NCBI GenBank assembly: GCA_016927325.1
Contig: JAFGMY010000156.1
Location: 1 to 36,414 of the forward strand
Source of the DNA: Actinomycetota bacterium
Lineage (GTDB): Bacteria > Actinomycetota > Geothermincolia > Fen-727 > Anoxymicrobiaceae
Direction: 5' to 3'
Length of the DNA: 36,414 nt
Shown: positions 9,997-19,248 of the stretch, one piece after another
Layout of the letters: each line of letters opens with the position of its first letter
Position numbering within the stretch: the first letter of the stretch is position 1
Translations under genes and position numbers: made by a program
The notes under the pieces: generated by a model
Told to the model about the DNA's origin: nothing
Seen by the model: only the letters and a program-made list of their open reading frames with translations
The model's database searches: none

Positions 9997-10854
9997 ATGT
10001 CTACAAATCGCAGCAGCAGAAGAAACCGGATAATTCTGATAGTGATTATTGTTTTATGCGTTACCATGATAACCATGTACGCCAGGGAGAGCGATTCCGG
10101 CCCCATCCACAAGGTACAGGATGTTTTCATGGATGTAATCTCTCCGATAAGTTCGGGATTTTCAAAGGTGTTCAAACCGATAAAAGACGGTTTCGTCAAT
10201 GTTTTCAGGCTTCCCACTCTAGCCAGGGATAACGCTGAACTTGAGAAGAAGGTAGACCAACTGCGGAGGGAAAACATCGAAGCGGTTGAGCTCGAAAAAG
10301 AGTTGGAGGAACTGAAGAAGTTGCTGAACTGGGGTGAGGAGCATCCCGAGATGGAAACTGTCGGCACGGATATAATCGCCCAGTCCCCCGACAACTGGCA
10401 GAGGCTGATGGTTATAAAGAAGGGTTCGTCGAGCAACGTTCAGAAATACATGGCTGTCGTTTCCGCATCAGGCATGGTCGGCAGGATAATATCCGTCGGT
10501 ACCTTTTCCTCTGTCGTGCAGTTGATAACCGACTCTCGTTCGGGGGTAGGGGCGAGGGTACAGCGCTCCAGGGAGACCGGGATAATAGAGGGAATGAATT
10601 CCGATGTCCTGAGGTTGGTTCCGATGAACGAAGAGGCGGATTTAAAGGTCGGCGATATAATTGAAACCAGCGGCCTCGGGGGAACGGTTCCCGCCGGAAT
10701 AGCCATAGGAAAAATAAGCAAGATTAAAAAGAGAACCGAGGGCTTGTCCGAGCTTGTGGAAGTCGAACCTTTCGTAGAGTTTTCCAAGTTAAGTGATGTG
10801 CTTGTAATCATTACTCCGGAGCCGGAATCGGTGATCTTGAAGGGGACGCAGTGA
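9997..10854 (+). CDS. mreC: Rod-shape-determining protein MreC
   Basis: Periplasm-facing scaffold that links MreB to PBP2. 285 aa: a short basic cytoplasmic tail, one TM helix at about 11-28 (RIILIVIIVLCVTMITMY), a Glu/Lys coiled coil at about 70-108, then the beta-rich MreC core with VSASGMVGRI, TDSRSGVGARV and DIIETSGLGGTVPAGI. No Shine-Dalgarno is visible before ATG 9997, only 20 bp after mreB, so expression may depend on translation of mreB. Its last four bases overlap mreD. Confidence 0.95.
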   Translation: MSTNRSSRRNRIILIVIIVLCVTMITMYARESDSGPIHKVQDVFMDVISPISSGFSKVFKPIKDGFVNVFRLPTLARDNAELEKKVDQLRRENIEAVELEKELEELKKLLNWGEEHPEMETVGTDIIAQSPDNWQRLMVIKKGSSSNVQKYMAVVSASGMVGRIISVGTFSSVVQLITDSRSGVGARVQRSRETGIIEGMNSDVLRLVPMNEEADLKVGDIIETSGLGGTVPAGIAIGKISKIKKRTEGLSELVEVEPFVEFSKLSDVLVIITPEPESVILKGTQ

Positions 10855-11396
10855 GCCGGAAGCGTCAGGCAATCCTCGGACTTTTTATCATTACGGGGTT
10901 TCTTCTGCAGATTTCGGTAGTTCCGCATCTGCAGCTGTTCGGCGCCAAGCCGGACATACTTCTTGTCCTGGCAATAGTGGTCGCAATCCAGGACGGGCCC
11001 ACCGCTGGAGCGGCAACCGGTTTTATCGGAGGCCTTTTCCAGGACATGATGAGTCCCGGCTACTTTGGTGTAAGTGCCCTCACCAAGGCCATGGCGGCTT
11101 ACATGGCCGGCCTGCTCAAGGACATGACGATTACTTACTCGGTTCTGCTGCCGCTGATTATTACTTTTGCCCTGACTTTCTTTGAGCAGACTGTTTTTAT
11201 GGCCTCGGTGGCGATTCTCGGGCAGGAGGGAATACCGCCTTTCGCTTTGCTGGATGTGTTTATATCGTCCGTCTATAACGTATTGATAGTGCTCTTGCTG
11301 TATCCTTTACTGAAAAGGCTGCACTTCGAAACGAAGGATAAGTCTATGGTTTTGTCCGATTCGCACGTGAAGCAGGTCGAGCGTGATTTACAATGA
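10851..11396 (+). CDS. mreD: Rod-shape-determining membrane protein MreD
   Basis: Polytopic membrane subunit of the elongasome; 181 aa with about five hydrophobic segments (LGLFIITGFLLQISVV, PDILLVLAIVVAI, GAATGFIGGLFQDMM, LLPLIITFALTFFEQ, NVLIVLLLYPLL). The short polar GxxxGLxxD-like stretch GFIGGLFQDMMSPGYFG is typical of the family. Start GTG 10851 overlaps the mreC stop by four bases (GTGA), and its own stop overlaps mrdA by four bases (ATGA), so the three are probably translationally coupled. Confidence 0.93.
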   Translation: MSRKRQAILGLFIITGFLLQISVVPHLQLFGAKPDILLVLAIVVAIQDGPTAGAATGFIGGLFQDMMSPGYFGVSALTKAMAAYMAGLLKDMTITYSVLLPLIITFALTFFEQTVFMASVAILGQEGIPPFALLDVFISSVYNVLIVLLLYPLLKRLHFETKDKSMVLSDSHVKQVERDLQ

Positions 11397-13348
11397 ATAT
11401 CAGGAAAAAAGTTAACAGGATGAAGTTGAGCGAGACGTCGTATTACCGGCCCGACATGGCCCAGGAGAGTTTCCAGAGACGGATCACCATGTTCGGCCTG
11501 TTTATCATAATAGTATTCAGCGTGCTTTTCGCCAGGATATGGTTTATGCAGATTGTATCCGGCGGAGAGTATAAGAAGGAGGCGGAGGGAAACCGCATCC
11601 GGGAGATATCGCTTGAAGCTCCCAGGGGCAGGATTCTTGACAGGTCTGGTGACGTGCTGGTGAAAAACAGGAGTTCTCTCGCCGCAACGGTTATTCCCGC
11701 CGAGATACTGAAGGATGAAGAAGTCATAAAGAGGCTTTCAAGGCTTCTCGGGATCGGAGAAAAGGACATAAAGGAAAAGATTGAAAAATCGCAGGACCCA
11801 AACAAGAGGGCGGTACTGATCGCGAGCGATATAAGTGAGGATGAGTACACTTACATTATGGAGCACCAGAGGGAACTGCCTGGCGTGAACGCGGAGAAAA
11901 AGCCTGTCCGGGAGTATGTGTACGGCAGCCTGGCGGCACATGTTATTGGTTATCTCGGGGAGATCTCTTCGGAATCGCTTGAAGAGAAGGAGGGCGAAAA
12001 GTACCAGGCAGGTGACGAGATCGGGCTGGACGGAGTTGAGGCGGTTTACGACGAAGATCTCCGGGGCGAGGTCGGTAAGTATAAAATCGAGGTCGACGCG
12101 TCAGGCGCGCTGGTAAACGATATATCTATCCGTGAGCCCCGGTCGGGATACAACCTCAGGCTGACTATCGATAAAGATGCTCAGATGGTGGTGGAGGAAG
12201 CGCTGAAGAGAGAGATGGACCTTGCAAGGACGCGTTATGACCCGGAGAGCGGCGAGAACTACAAAGCAACCGGCGGGTCGGCAGTTGTCCTCAATCCTCG
12301 TAACGGCGAGATAATAGCAATGGCGAGTTACCCTACGCTTGATTTGAACAAGTTTGTCGGCGGGATTGACGTTAAGACATGGAATGAGCTCAACGACCCT
12401 AAGAACAACGAGCCCTTAAGCAACAAGGCCACCATGAGCGAGCTCCCGCCGGGTTCAACCTTTAAGGTGGTAACCGGCCTGGCGGCCCTGGAGGAAGGCA
12501 CATATACGATGGAGTCGCCGTTCCGGTGCGACAACAAGTATGTGAAAGGCGCCTTTGAGAAAACTCCGAAGCACTGCTGGAGCACACACGGGAACATCAA
12601 CCTTTTTACGGGAATAGTGCAATCCTGCGATATCGTATTCTATGAGATCGGCTATGACTTCTACAACCGCCAGATCAACCAGGAGGGACGGCCGCTGTGG
12701 GACTACTCGAGCGACTTCAACCTGGGAAAGAAGACCGGTGTTGACCTCGCGAGCGAGTATGACGGAAGGGTCCCCAATCCTGAATGGAAGAAGCAGTTCA
12801 ACGAGAACAACAAGGAGTACCAGGTCTGGTGGCCCGGGGACACCGTAAATATGGCTATTGGCCAGGGTGACCTGCTGGCAACACCCCTGCAGATGGCTTA
12901 TCTGTACGCCGGGCTTGCCAACGATGGAAAATTTATAAGGCCGCACCTGATGAAATCTCTGGAAGACGAGGACGGAAAGGTGCAAAAGGAGGCCAGGAAG
13001 GAAGTGGTCTCGGAACTGACTTATGATAAAGAGCACCTGGACCAGGTATCTTCCGCCTTGACTGAAGTCGTGAAAGGGAAAGGCACCGCTGCTAAAACAT
13101 TTGAGGGGTTCCCGCTAAACGCTATACCGGTAGCGGGCAAGACGGGGACCAGTGAGATCATTTCCAAACAGACGACCGCGTGGTTTGTCTGCTACGCACC
13201 TGCGAACGATCCGAAGTATGTCGTAGCCGTGGCGATAGAACAGGGTGGACATGGCGGGGAAAGCGCCGCCCCGGCCGCGCGGAGAATCCTCGAAGGGTTG
13301 TTCCAGATAGAGACCCAGGGTGAGATCCCACGAAGTCCCGGAGACTGA
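11393..13348 (+). CDS. mrdA: Penicillin-binding protein 2, elongation transpeptidase
   Basis: Class B PBP that crosslinks peptidoglycan with RodA. 651 aa. A cytoplasmic tail precedes one TM helix (about 33-54, MFGLFIIIVFSVLFARIWFM), then the dimerisation domain with the APRGRILDR signature and the transpeptidase domain. The active serine is S355 in STFK (355-358); the second motif is SCD (411-413) rather than SxN, as in many PBP2 proteins; KTGT is at 583-586. ATG 11393 overlaps mreD by four bases; an internal ATG at 11420 (residue 10) is a possible alternative. Confidence 0.96.
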   Translation: MNIRKKVNRMKLSETSYYRPDMAQESFQRRITMFGLFIIIVFSVLFARIWFMQIVSGGEYKKEAEGNRIREISLEAPRGRILDRSGDVLVKNRSSLAATVIPAEILKDEEVIKRLSRLLGIGEKDIKEKIEKSQDPNKRAVLIASDISEDEYTYIMEHQRELPGVNAEKKPVREYVYGSLAAHVIGYLGEISSESLEEKEGEKYQAGDEIGLDGVEAVYDEDLRGEVGKYKIEVDASGALVNDISIREPRSGYNLRLTIDKDAQMVVEEALKREMDLARTRYDPESGENYKATGGSAVVLNPRNGEIIAMASYPTLDLNKFVGGIDVKTWNELNDPKNNEPLSNKATMSELPPGSTFKVVTGLAALEEGTYTMESPFRCDNKYVKGAFEKTPKHCWSTHGNINLFTGIVQSCDIVFYEIGYDFYNRQINQEGRPLWDYSSDFNLGKKTGVDLASEYDGRVPNPEWKKQFNENNKEYQVWWPGDTVNMAIGQGDLLATPLQMAYLYAGLANDGKFIRPHLMKSLEDEDGKVQKEARKEVVSELTYDKEHLDQVSSALTEVVKGKGTAAKTFEGFPLNAIPVAGKTGTSEIISKQTTAWFVCYAPANDPKYVVAVAIEQGGHGGESAAPAARRILEGLFQIETQGEIPRSPGD

Positions 13349-13362
13349 GAAGGTAGCCGCGA

Positions 13363-14529
13363 ATGAGCAGGCATAAAAGAAAAACAGAGTTTTCGCCGGG
13401 GCTTGTGAAACCCAGGAACTTCAAGGAACTGCTGGGCCATATCCCCCTGAGGAGAATCGATAAGCTGCTGATAATGGCCGCTGTCGGTATTGCGTTATAC
13501 GGTACACTGATGATATACAGCGCGACCCACGCGGGCGATAATCCGCTGCATTATCTTCAGAAGCAGTTGATATTTCTGGTTATAGCGTTAATTGCAATGG
13601 TGTTGGGCACAACCTTTGATTATCGTAAACTGATGTCCTACTCGAGGGTGATATACGGCGTGTCCATTATTTTGCTGCTGGTGGTATTGGTGTTCCCGGC
13701 CAAGGGTGGATCGCACAGGTGGATACCGCTGTTGCTGTTTGACCTTCAGCCTTCAGAGCTCGTCAAGCTGGCGGTAATCGTTATGCTTGCGACAATGATT
13801 ACCGACAGAAGGTCGGAGTCGTGCTCAAATCTGGATTTCCTGAAAGCTCTGGGTATCGTACTCGTGCCGGTATTTCTGGTGTTTGTGGAACCTGATCTCG
13901 GGACATCCATATCGATATTCATAATCTTTCTGTTCATGATAATCATAGGGGGAGCCAGGTTAAAGCAGGTGTCGGTACTTGGAGTTGGCACTATCGGGGC
14001 CGCCGCGGTTCTTATTCAGTTCGGCCTGCTGAAAACTTATCAGCTGAACAGGTTGATGGTGTTCATCAAGCCTGACCTCGATCCCCTTCATGCAGGGTAC
14101 AACCTGACCCAGTCAAAGATCGCGATCGGGTCGGGTCAACTGTTCGGCAAGGGCCTCTTTCAAGGTACGCAGACCAACTTGAAGTTTATACCGGCGCACC
14201 ATACCGACTTTATATTTTCTGTAGTGGGAGAAGAGTTGGGATTCATCGGAGCCGCTATGCTTCTGGGCCTGTTCGGTCTGCTCATATGGAGAGGATTCAA
14301 GATTGCGTTGACCGCCAAGGAGCCGTTCGGAATGATGATGGCGACCGGAATACTTATCATGCTGTTTTTCCAGATCATGGTAAACATAGGGATGGCGATA
14401 GGAATAATGCCGGTCACGGGCATAACGTTGCCTTTTATGAGTTACGGGGGCAGTTCACTGATTTTGAATTTCTTCTGCGTCGGCCTGCTCGTTAATATTG
14501 GAATGAGGCGCTTCCCGCAAGGTTCATAA
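13363..14529 (+). CDS. rodA: RodA, SEDS-family peptidoglycan glycosyltransferase
   Basis: Polymerises lipid II into glycan strands in complex with PBP2. 388 aa with about ten TM helices. SEDS signatures include LQPSELVKLAVI, VEPDLGTS, AHHTDFIFSVVGEELGF and GIMPVTGITLPFMSYGGSS near the C-terminus. It starts 15 bp after mrdA, completing the operon. I call it RodA rather than FtsW or SpoVE because of its position after mreBCD-mrdA. Confidence 0.96.
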   Translation: MSRHKRKTEFSPGLVKPRNFKELLGHIPLRRIDKLLIMAAVGIALYGTLMIYSATHAGDNPLHYLQKQLIFLVIALIAMVLGTTFDYRKLMSYSRVIYGVSIILLLVVLVFPAKGGSHRWIPLLLFDLQPSELVKLAVIVMLATMITDRRSESCSNLDFLKALGIVLVPVFLVFVEPDLGTSISIFIIFLFMIIIGGARLKQVSVLGVGTIGAAAVLIQFGLLKTYQLNRLMVFIKPDLDPLHAGYNLTQSKIAIGSGQLFGKGLFQGTQTNLKFIPAHHTDFIFSVVGEELGFIGAAMLLGLFGLLIWRGFKIALTAKEPFGMMMATGILIMLFFQIMVNIGMAIGIMPVTGITLPFMSYGGSSLILNFFCVGLLVNIGMRRFPQGS

Positions 14530-14560
14530 CAGTACAAGACTTTACAGTGGAGTTAATAGC

Positions 14561-15460
14561 ATGGTTGATGAAAGCAGTACCCGATCGGGTTTCATAGGTT
14601 TGATAGGCAGACCGAATGTTGGTAAATCCACTTTACTGAACAGGATTGCGCATAGAAAACTCTCTATAACGTCGGACAAGCCGCAGACCACCCGGAACCG
14701 TATTAGGGCCGTCCTTACCGAACAGGAATCGCAGCTCGTTTTTGTGGATACCCCGGGATTCCACAAGCCGAGGGAAGCGCTCGGTGAAAAGCTCAACGCT
14801 ATGGTACGTACGACGATGAGGGATGTGGATGTGATCGTTTTCGTTCTTGACGGAACACAGACCATAGGCAAGGGAGACGTATTCATAGCAGGGGAACTCG
14901 AAAAAGTGGACACCCCTGTCATCGGAGTAGTGAACAAAGTGGATCTGCTCGACGAGGGAAGGATACTGTCCCAACTTGAGGTTGCGAGTCACCTGTTTCA
15001 GTTCGGGGAACTGTTCCCGGCTTCCGCGACAAGCGGGCGAAACGTTGAAGAACTGGTTGAGACGCTTGTTGGATACCTGCCTGAAGGACCATGGTATTTT
15101 TCGCCGGACACAAAGACGGACCAGCCGGAGAGAGTGCTTGTCGGTGAGTTGATAAGGGAAAAAGCGCTCGAGCTTACTCATGATGAAGTCCCGCACAGCG
15201 TTGCCGTATTGATCGAGACGATAGCTCCGAGAGAAGACGGGGTGCTGATTGAGATCGAAGCGGTGATCTATGTGGAGCGGGAATCTCAGAAAGGCATCAT
15301 CGTGGGAAAAGGCGGCAAAATGATTCGTGAGATCGGGACAAGGGCAAGAAAAGATATCGAACCCCTTCTCGGAAATAAAGTATTTCTTGACTTAAGGGTA
15401 AAGGTTGCGAAGAACTGGTCGAAAAATCCGGAATTCATAAAGAAGCTCGAGTACGAGTAG
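14561..15460 (+). CDS. era: GTPase Era, 16S rRNA maturation factor
   Basis: Binds the 3' end of 16S rRNA and checkpoints 30S assembly; its KH domain reads the sequence just beyond the anti-Shine-Dalgarno. 299 aa. G1 GRPNVGKST (16-24), G3 DTPG (63-66), G4 NKVD (125-128), G5 SAT; the C-terminal KH domain has IIVGKGGKMIREIG. Start ATG 14561 follows TGGAG. It begins the era-mgtE-deoC-recO-uppS stretch, with small gaps that suggest co-transcription. Confidence 0.97.
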   Translation: MVDESSTRSGFIGLIGRPNVGKSTLLNRIAHRKLSITSDKPQTTRNRIRAVLTEQESQLVFVDTPGFHKPREALGEKLNAMVRTTMRDVDVIVFVLDGTQTIGKGDVFIAGELEKVDTPVIGVVNKVDLLDEGRILSQLEVASHLFQFGELFPASATSGRNVEELVETLVGYLPEGPWYFSPDTKTDQPERVLVGELIREKALELTHDEVPHSVAVLIETIAPREDGVLIEIEAVIYVERESQKGIIVGKGGKMIREIGTRARKDIEPLLGNKVFLDLRVKVAKNWSKNPEFIKKLEYE

Positions 15461-15472
15461 TTAAGAAGGCAG

Positions 15473-16819
15473 ATGGAAGAACGAATAAGAGTTATAGCTG
15501 AAACCCTCCAGGACATGATAATCAGGGGGGATATTTCCCAGGCTGTCACAACGGCTTCAGAACTGCATTCAGCGGACCTGGCTGAAGCATTGAAGCATAT
15601 TGATCTTGACGACCGGATCGAGATACTGATCAACATGGAGCCCAGAAACGCCGCTATGGCGCTGTTGGAACTGGAAGACCCGGATCAGGTGGAAATAGCC
15701 GGTAGATTAAGGACAGGCGAACTGTACGAACTGCTTGTGAACATGCCGGTCGATGAAGCGGTTGACCTCCTCGGCGATATTACCTTCGAGCAGAGGATCA
15801 GGCTGTTCGGGCTTTTCGGCCGGGAAGAGGCCGGTGAATTCAGGGAACTTCTCAGGTACCCTGACGACACCGCCGGCGGATTGATGACACCGGATTTTTT
15901 GTCGGTTCACCCTTACGACACCGTCGGTGAAGTAATTGAAATGATAAGGTCGGCGCCGGAGGATGTTGAGACAATATACTATATCTATGTATTGTCTGAA
16001 GACGGGGTCCTCAGGAATGTTCTTTCGCTCAGGGAGCTTATCGTCTCACAAAAGGAAAAAAAAGTCGGTGAAATGGCTCCAAGAAAAGTGATCGCCGTGG
16101 AACCTGACGATGACCAGGAACTGGTTGCGGAGCTTATCAGCAAGTATGACCTCCTGGCCGTTCCGGTAATGGATGCGTCGGGCAGGATGCTCGGCCTTGT
16201 AACGGTGGATGACGTTATGGATGTTATCGGTGAAGAGGTTGAAGAGGACATAATGCGGCTTGCGGGGGCTACCACGGCTGAGGAGGACACCAGGCCGGGA
16301 CTGGTCTCGGACATATCGAGGAGACTGCCGTGGTTTTTTCTGGCGGCCGCCCTGGAGATACTTATTGCGGGTGGAATTCTGAAGATGTATTCGGATGTTC
16401 TATCCGAATTCATTATACTTGTGTTTTTTATTCCATTATTAGTGCTGATGGGTGGAAATATCGCGATCCAGTCGTCAACGATAATCGGGCACAGGCTTTC
16501 AGACGGCTCTTTCAGCCGAAGCGTTATCAAGGCCGTGTTTAAGGAAATGTTATGGGGTGTTATCATCGGGGTTCTGACCGGAGTTGCCGTGGGTCTGATC
16601 GCATTTCTGCTCGATCAGGACGTCAGGGTGGGTTTCGTTGTAGGGTTCTCGCTGACGTTTACGGTTATCGCGGCGTCGATGATCGGTTGCGCTTTCCCGG
16701 CGGTTATGAGGTTAGCCGGCCGCGACCCCGGGGGCCTGCCGGGCCCTCTGGTGGGCACAACAATGGATATGGTAAGTCTGGGGATCTACCTCGGAGTAGG
16801 TCTGTTGTTGATCAAGTGA
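15473..16819 (+). CDS. mgtE: Magnesium transporter MgtE
   Basis: Dimeric Mg2+ channel gated by cytoplasmic Mg2+. 448 aa: N-terminal superhelical domain (about 1-125), two CBS domains (about 130-255; DDTAGGLMTPDF and LLAVPVMDASGRMLGLVTVDDV), then five TM helices from about 282. The pore motif is MGGNIAIQSS, and the conserved TM5 Asp is in GTTMDMVSLGIYLG. The start has only AAGG three bases before the ATG, so translation may depend on era, which ends 12 bp upstream. Confidence 0.93.
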   Translation: MEERIRVIAETLQDMIIRGDISQAVTTASELHSADLAEALKHIDLDDRIEILINMEPRNAAMALLELEDPDQVEIAGRLRTGELYELLVNMPVDEAVDLLGDITFEQRIRLFGLFGREEAGEFRELLRYPDDTAGGLMTPDFLSVHPYDTVGEVIEMIRSAPEDVETIYYIYVLSEDGVLRNVLSLRELIVSQKEKKVGEMAPRKVIAVEPDDDQELVAELISKYDLLAVPVMDASGRMLGLVTVDDVMDVIGEEVEEDIMRLAGATTAEEDTRPGLVSDISRRLPWFFLAAALEILIAGGILKMYSDVLSEFIILVFFIPLLVLMGGNIAIQSSTIIGHRLSDGSFSRSVIKAVFKEMLWGVIIGVLTGVAVGLIAFLLDQDVRVGFVVGFSLTFTVIAASMIGCAFPAVMRLAGRDPGGLPGPLVGTTMDMVSLGIYLGVGLLLIK

Positions 16820-16871
16820 TCGAAAAGGCCGAAATCAGGATGATGCGGCACTTCAAAAAACAGGGTGGGGC

Positions 16872-17585
16872 GTGAAAAATATTTTCGGGATATCATTTGA
16901 TGAACTGAAAAACATTATTGACTATACGCTTCTTAAGCCGCAGGAGACCAGGGCAAAGTACGTCGCGTTTATCGATGAGGCGATGAAATGGTCTTTTGGT
17001 GCCGTTTTCGTCCCTTCGTGTCACGTAGCCCTTGCCGCAAATTACCTTGCTGGGTCAACGGTAAAAGTAGGAACAGTGGTTTCTTTTCCGTATGGTTTTG
17101 CGTCCCCGGAGGCGAAGGCGGATGAGTCGGTTGTGGCGCTTGAAGACGGGGCAACAGAAATAGACGTTGTGATGAACATATCAGAAGCTCTATCGGAAAA
17201 CTGGGATGCGGTGGGGGAAGATCTGTCGACCGTATCTTTCGCGGTGCGCGAGTGGGAGAAGTACTCCGGGGCGGATCCGGTGGTGCTCAAAGCTATTCTG
17301 GAGACACCGTATCTGTCGGACGAACAGATAACAGAAGCATGCCGAAGGGTGGAGGGGTCAGGTTTCAATTATGTTAAGACCGCAACCGGAGTCGGTCCCG
17401 GGGGTGCGAAAAGCGAAAACGTTTCAATAATGCGCGCTGCGGTCGGGGACCGTCTTGGGGTAAAAGCATCCGGAGGAATACGAACATGGAAAGACGTGTG
17501 CGGGATGCTTTCCGCGGGGGCTGACAGAGTCGGCACCAGTGCGGGGCCGCAAATTATGGAGGAGTACCTTGTCGAATCCATGTGA
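16872..17585 (+). CDS. deoC: Deoxyribose-phosphate aldolase
   Basis: Cleaves 2-deoxyribose-5-phosphate to glyceraldehyde-3-phosphate and acetaldehyde in deoxynucleoside catabolism. 237 aa TIM barrel. Catalytic residues: Asp98 (EIDVVMN), Schiff-base Lys169 (YVKTATG) and Lys198 (VKASGGIRT). The start is GTG 16872 after GGTGGGG. Its 3' end contains the Shine-Dalgarno and start of recO, a 17-nt overlap. The acetaldehyde product is a conceivable substrate for the AOR-family enzyme 2 kb downstream, but nothing here links them. Confidence 0.95.
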   Translation: MKNIFGISFDELKNIIDYTLLKPQETRAKYVAFIDEAMKWSFGAVFVPSCHVALAANYLAGSTVKVGTVVSFPYGFASPEAKADESVVALEDGATEIDVVMNISEALSENWDAVGEDLSTVSFAVREWEKYSGADPVVLKAILETPYLSDEQITEACRRVEGSGFNYVKTATGVGPGGAKSENVSIMRAAVGDRLGVKASGGIRTWKDVCGMLSAGADRVGTSAGPQIMEEYLVESM

Positions 17586-18384
17586 TGGAAAGCCAGGGTT
17601 CAGTTCGCGGAGGGAAAACGCTCCACTGTACAGTGATTTCGGCATCGTTTTGAGGTCATATAAACTTGGAGAGGCGGATAAGATACTGAGGATCATGACC
17701 CGGGAAAACGGCAAAGTATCGGCGGTGGGAAAAGGGGTCCGGCGGACCAGAAGCAAGTTCGGGGCAAGACTGGAGCCTTTTACCTGTTTAAAACTTCTCA
17801 TTCACAAAGGTAAAACGCTTGATATCATAAACCAGGCCGAGATCGAGAGTTCGTTTCATCAACTCCGGGAAAACCTGGACCTTTTTGTCTGTGCCTCCGC
17901 AATGGCAGAACTGGTGGATTGCGTCCTGGTTGAAAGGCAGAAAGACGGCGGTCTTTTTGATTTACTGTATAAGTACCAGACAATTATGGAAAGATCACCC
18001 GGCAAGGCCGCGCTGGTTCAGGCCGGATTTGAATTCACCGTAATGGCAAGGGCCGGGTACGAACTGAATACCGGTTCATGCGCGGCATGTTCCGGGGTAG
18101 AAGGAAAAGAGTGTACTTCATTTTCCATTCGCCTGGGTGGACTGATCTGCGATAAATGCAGAAAAGAGAAAAGTCCACTGACCGGAAAGCTCATTAAGCT
18201 CAGTAATGAGTGCATCGCGCTTATAATCTTAATAGCTGACGGTGGGGAAAAGAACTGGCTTGAAGGTGAGTGGAACGCAACAGCCCAGAGAGAAATGAGA
18301 TACCTGATGGATAGAGTTCTGGAACATTGGATGGAAAGGGATTTCAAGTCGCACCGTGTATTAAAGAGTATCCCAGGAAGTTAA
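17569..18384 (+). CDS. recO: DNA repair protein RecO
   Basis: Loads RecA on SSB-coated gaps with RecR. I place the start at TTG 17569, preceded by GGAGGAG at 17558-17564 inside the end of deoC; the frame stays open to a GTG at 17539 that lacks a ribosome site. The protein is 271 aa. After about 20 unremarkable residues the OB-fold begins (YSDFGIVLRSYKLGEADKIL). The C-terminal domain carries a four-Cys zinc site, C171/C174 and C194/C197 (CAAC, CDKC). recO next to uppS matches the mycobacterial order era...recO-uppS. Confidence 0.93.
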   Translation: MSNPCDGKPGFSSRRENAPLYSDFGIVLRSYKLGEADKILRIMTRENGKVSAVGKGVRRTRSKFGARLEPFTCLKLLIHKGKTLDIINQAEIESSFHQLRENLDLFVCASAMAELVDCVLVERQKDGGLFDLLYKYQTIMERSPGKAALVQAGFEFTVMARAGYELNTGSCAACSGVEGKECTSFSIRLGGLICDKCRKEKSPLTGKLIKLSNECIALIILIADGGEKNWLEGEWNATAQREMRYLMDRVLEHWMERDFKSHRVLKSIPGS

Positions 18385-18403
18385 CTAGAGTAAGGTTGGT
18401 GAG

Positions 18404-19123
18404 ATGACGGATAATAAACTGAAAATCCCGGAAAACGTCGCGATCATCATGGATGGAAACGGACGGTGGGCGACATCAAAGGGTTTGAGCCGTATAGAAG
18501 GCCATAAGGCGGGGGAGCAGTCAGTTGTGACGACGGCCAGGAAAGCATCCGATCTTGGGATAAAAGCCCTGACTCTATACGCGTTTTCAACGGAGAACTG
18601 GAAAAGGCCGCCGGACGAGGTTGAGTTCCTCATGCATTTCAACGCGGAAATCCTTGGGATGAGGGTTACAGAGTTTCATTCCAGGAACATGAAAATACGG
18701 TTCCTGGGGCGGAGGGACCCTCTTCCGGATATGCTGCTCAGAAAGATGGACGACTCTACGGAGTTGACCAGGAACAATACTGGAATGAAGCTGAACATCG
18801 CGCTCAACTACGGGGCCAGGGCGGAACTCGTCGACGCAATGCGTGAAATTGCGGTACAAGTCAGGAACGGCGACCTCGAGCCGGGCGAGATAGAAGAAGA
18901 AACCATCAGCAGCCACCTGTATGCGCCGGATTTGTCCCATTACGATTTGATGATCAGGACTGCGGGGGAGATGCGAATCAGCAATTTTCTACTCTGGGAA
19001 CTTGCCTACACCGAACTGTATGTAACCGATACCCTCTGGCCTGATTTCAGGGGCGAAAATCTTGAAGAGGCAATTGATGTATTCAATCAACGGGTAAGGA
19101 AGTACGGGGACGTTGTGGAATAA
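18404..19123 (+). CDS. uppS: Isoprenyl transferase (undecaprenyl diphosphate synthase)
   Basis: Cis-prenyltransferase making the C55 lipid carrier for peptidoglycan. 239 aa. Catalytic Asp17 lies in IIMDGNGRWA, followed by GHKAG, TLYAFSTENWKRP and the C-terminal LMIRTAGEMRISNFLLWELA. The usual RTGGE reads RTAGE here, a conservative change. It starts at ATG 18404, 19 bp after recO, and is the last plus-strand gene before the convergent oxidoreductase. Confidence 0.96.
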   Translation: MTDNKLKIPENVAIIMDGNGRWATSKGLSRIEGHKAGEQSVVTTARKASDLGIKALTLYAFSTENWKRPPDEVEFLMHFNAEILGMRVTEFHSRNMKIRFLGRRDPLPDMLLRKMDDSTELTRNNTGMKLNIALNYGARAELVDAMREIAVQVRNGDLEPGEIEEETISSHLYAPDLSHYDLMIRTAGEMRISNFLLWELAYTELYVTDTLWPDFRGENLEEAIDVFNQRVRKYGDVVE

Positions 19124-19146
19124 CAGAACGGGGAATCAAGAGGCCG

Positions 19147-19163
19147 ATCTGAGGCGGTCAGAT
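19147..19163. repeat. Short hairpin between convergent uppS and AOR genes
   Basis: ATCTGA-ggcgg-TCAGAT forms a perfect 6-bp stem with a 5-nt loop in the 125-bp convergent gap (19124-19248). No T-tract follows on either strand, so I do not call it an intrinsic terminator. Confidence 0.35.
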
Positions 19164-19248
19164 ACTAGTTGACGTTCACCCGGTACTTACTGAAGAGTTT
19201 GTAATGCTCCGTGCTCAATGACGATACGGGAAGAGGCGGAAAAGGCCT

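Noticed and set aside
16552-16875. Overlapping plus-strand frame at the 3' end of mgtE
   Set aside because: mgtE reads through intact to its conserved TM5 Asp; the other frame is Gly/Arg-rich and has no ribosome site.
19147-19163. Hairpin after uppS as an intrinsic terminator
   Set aside because: Only 6 bp and no T-tract on either strand.
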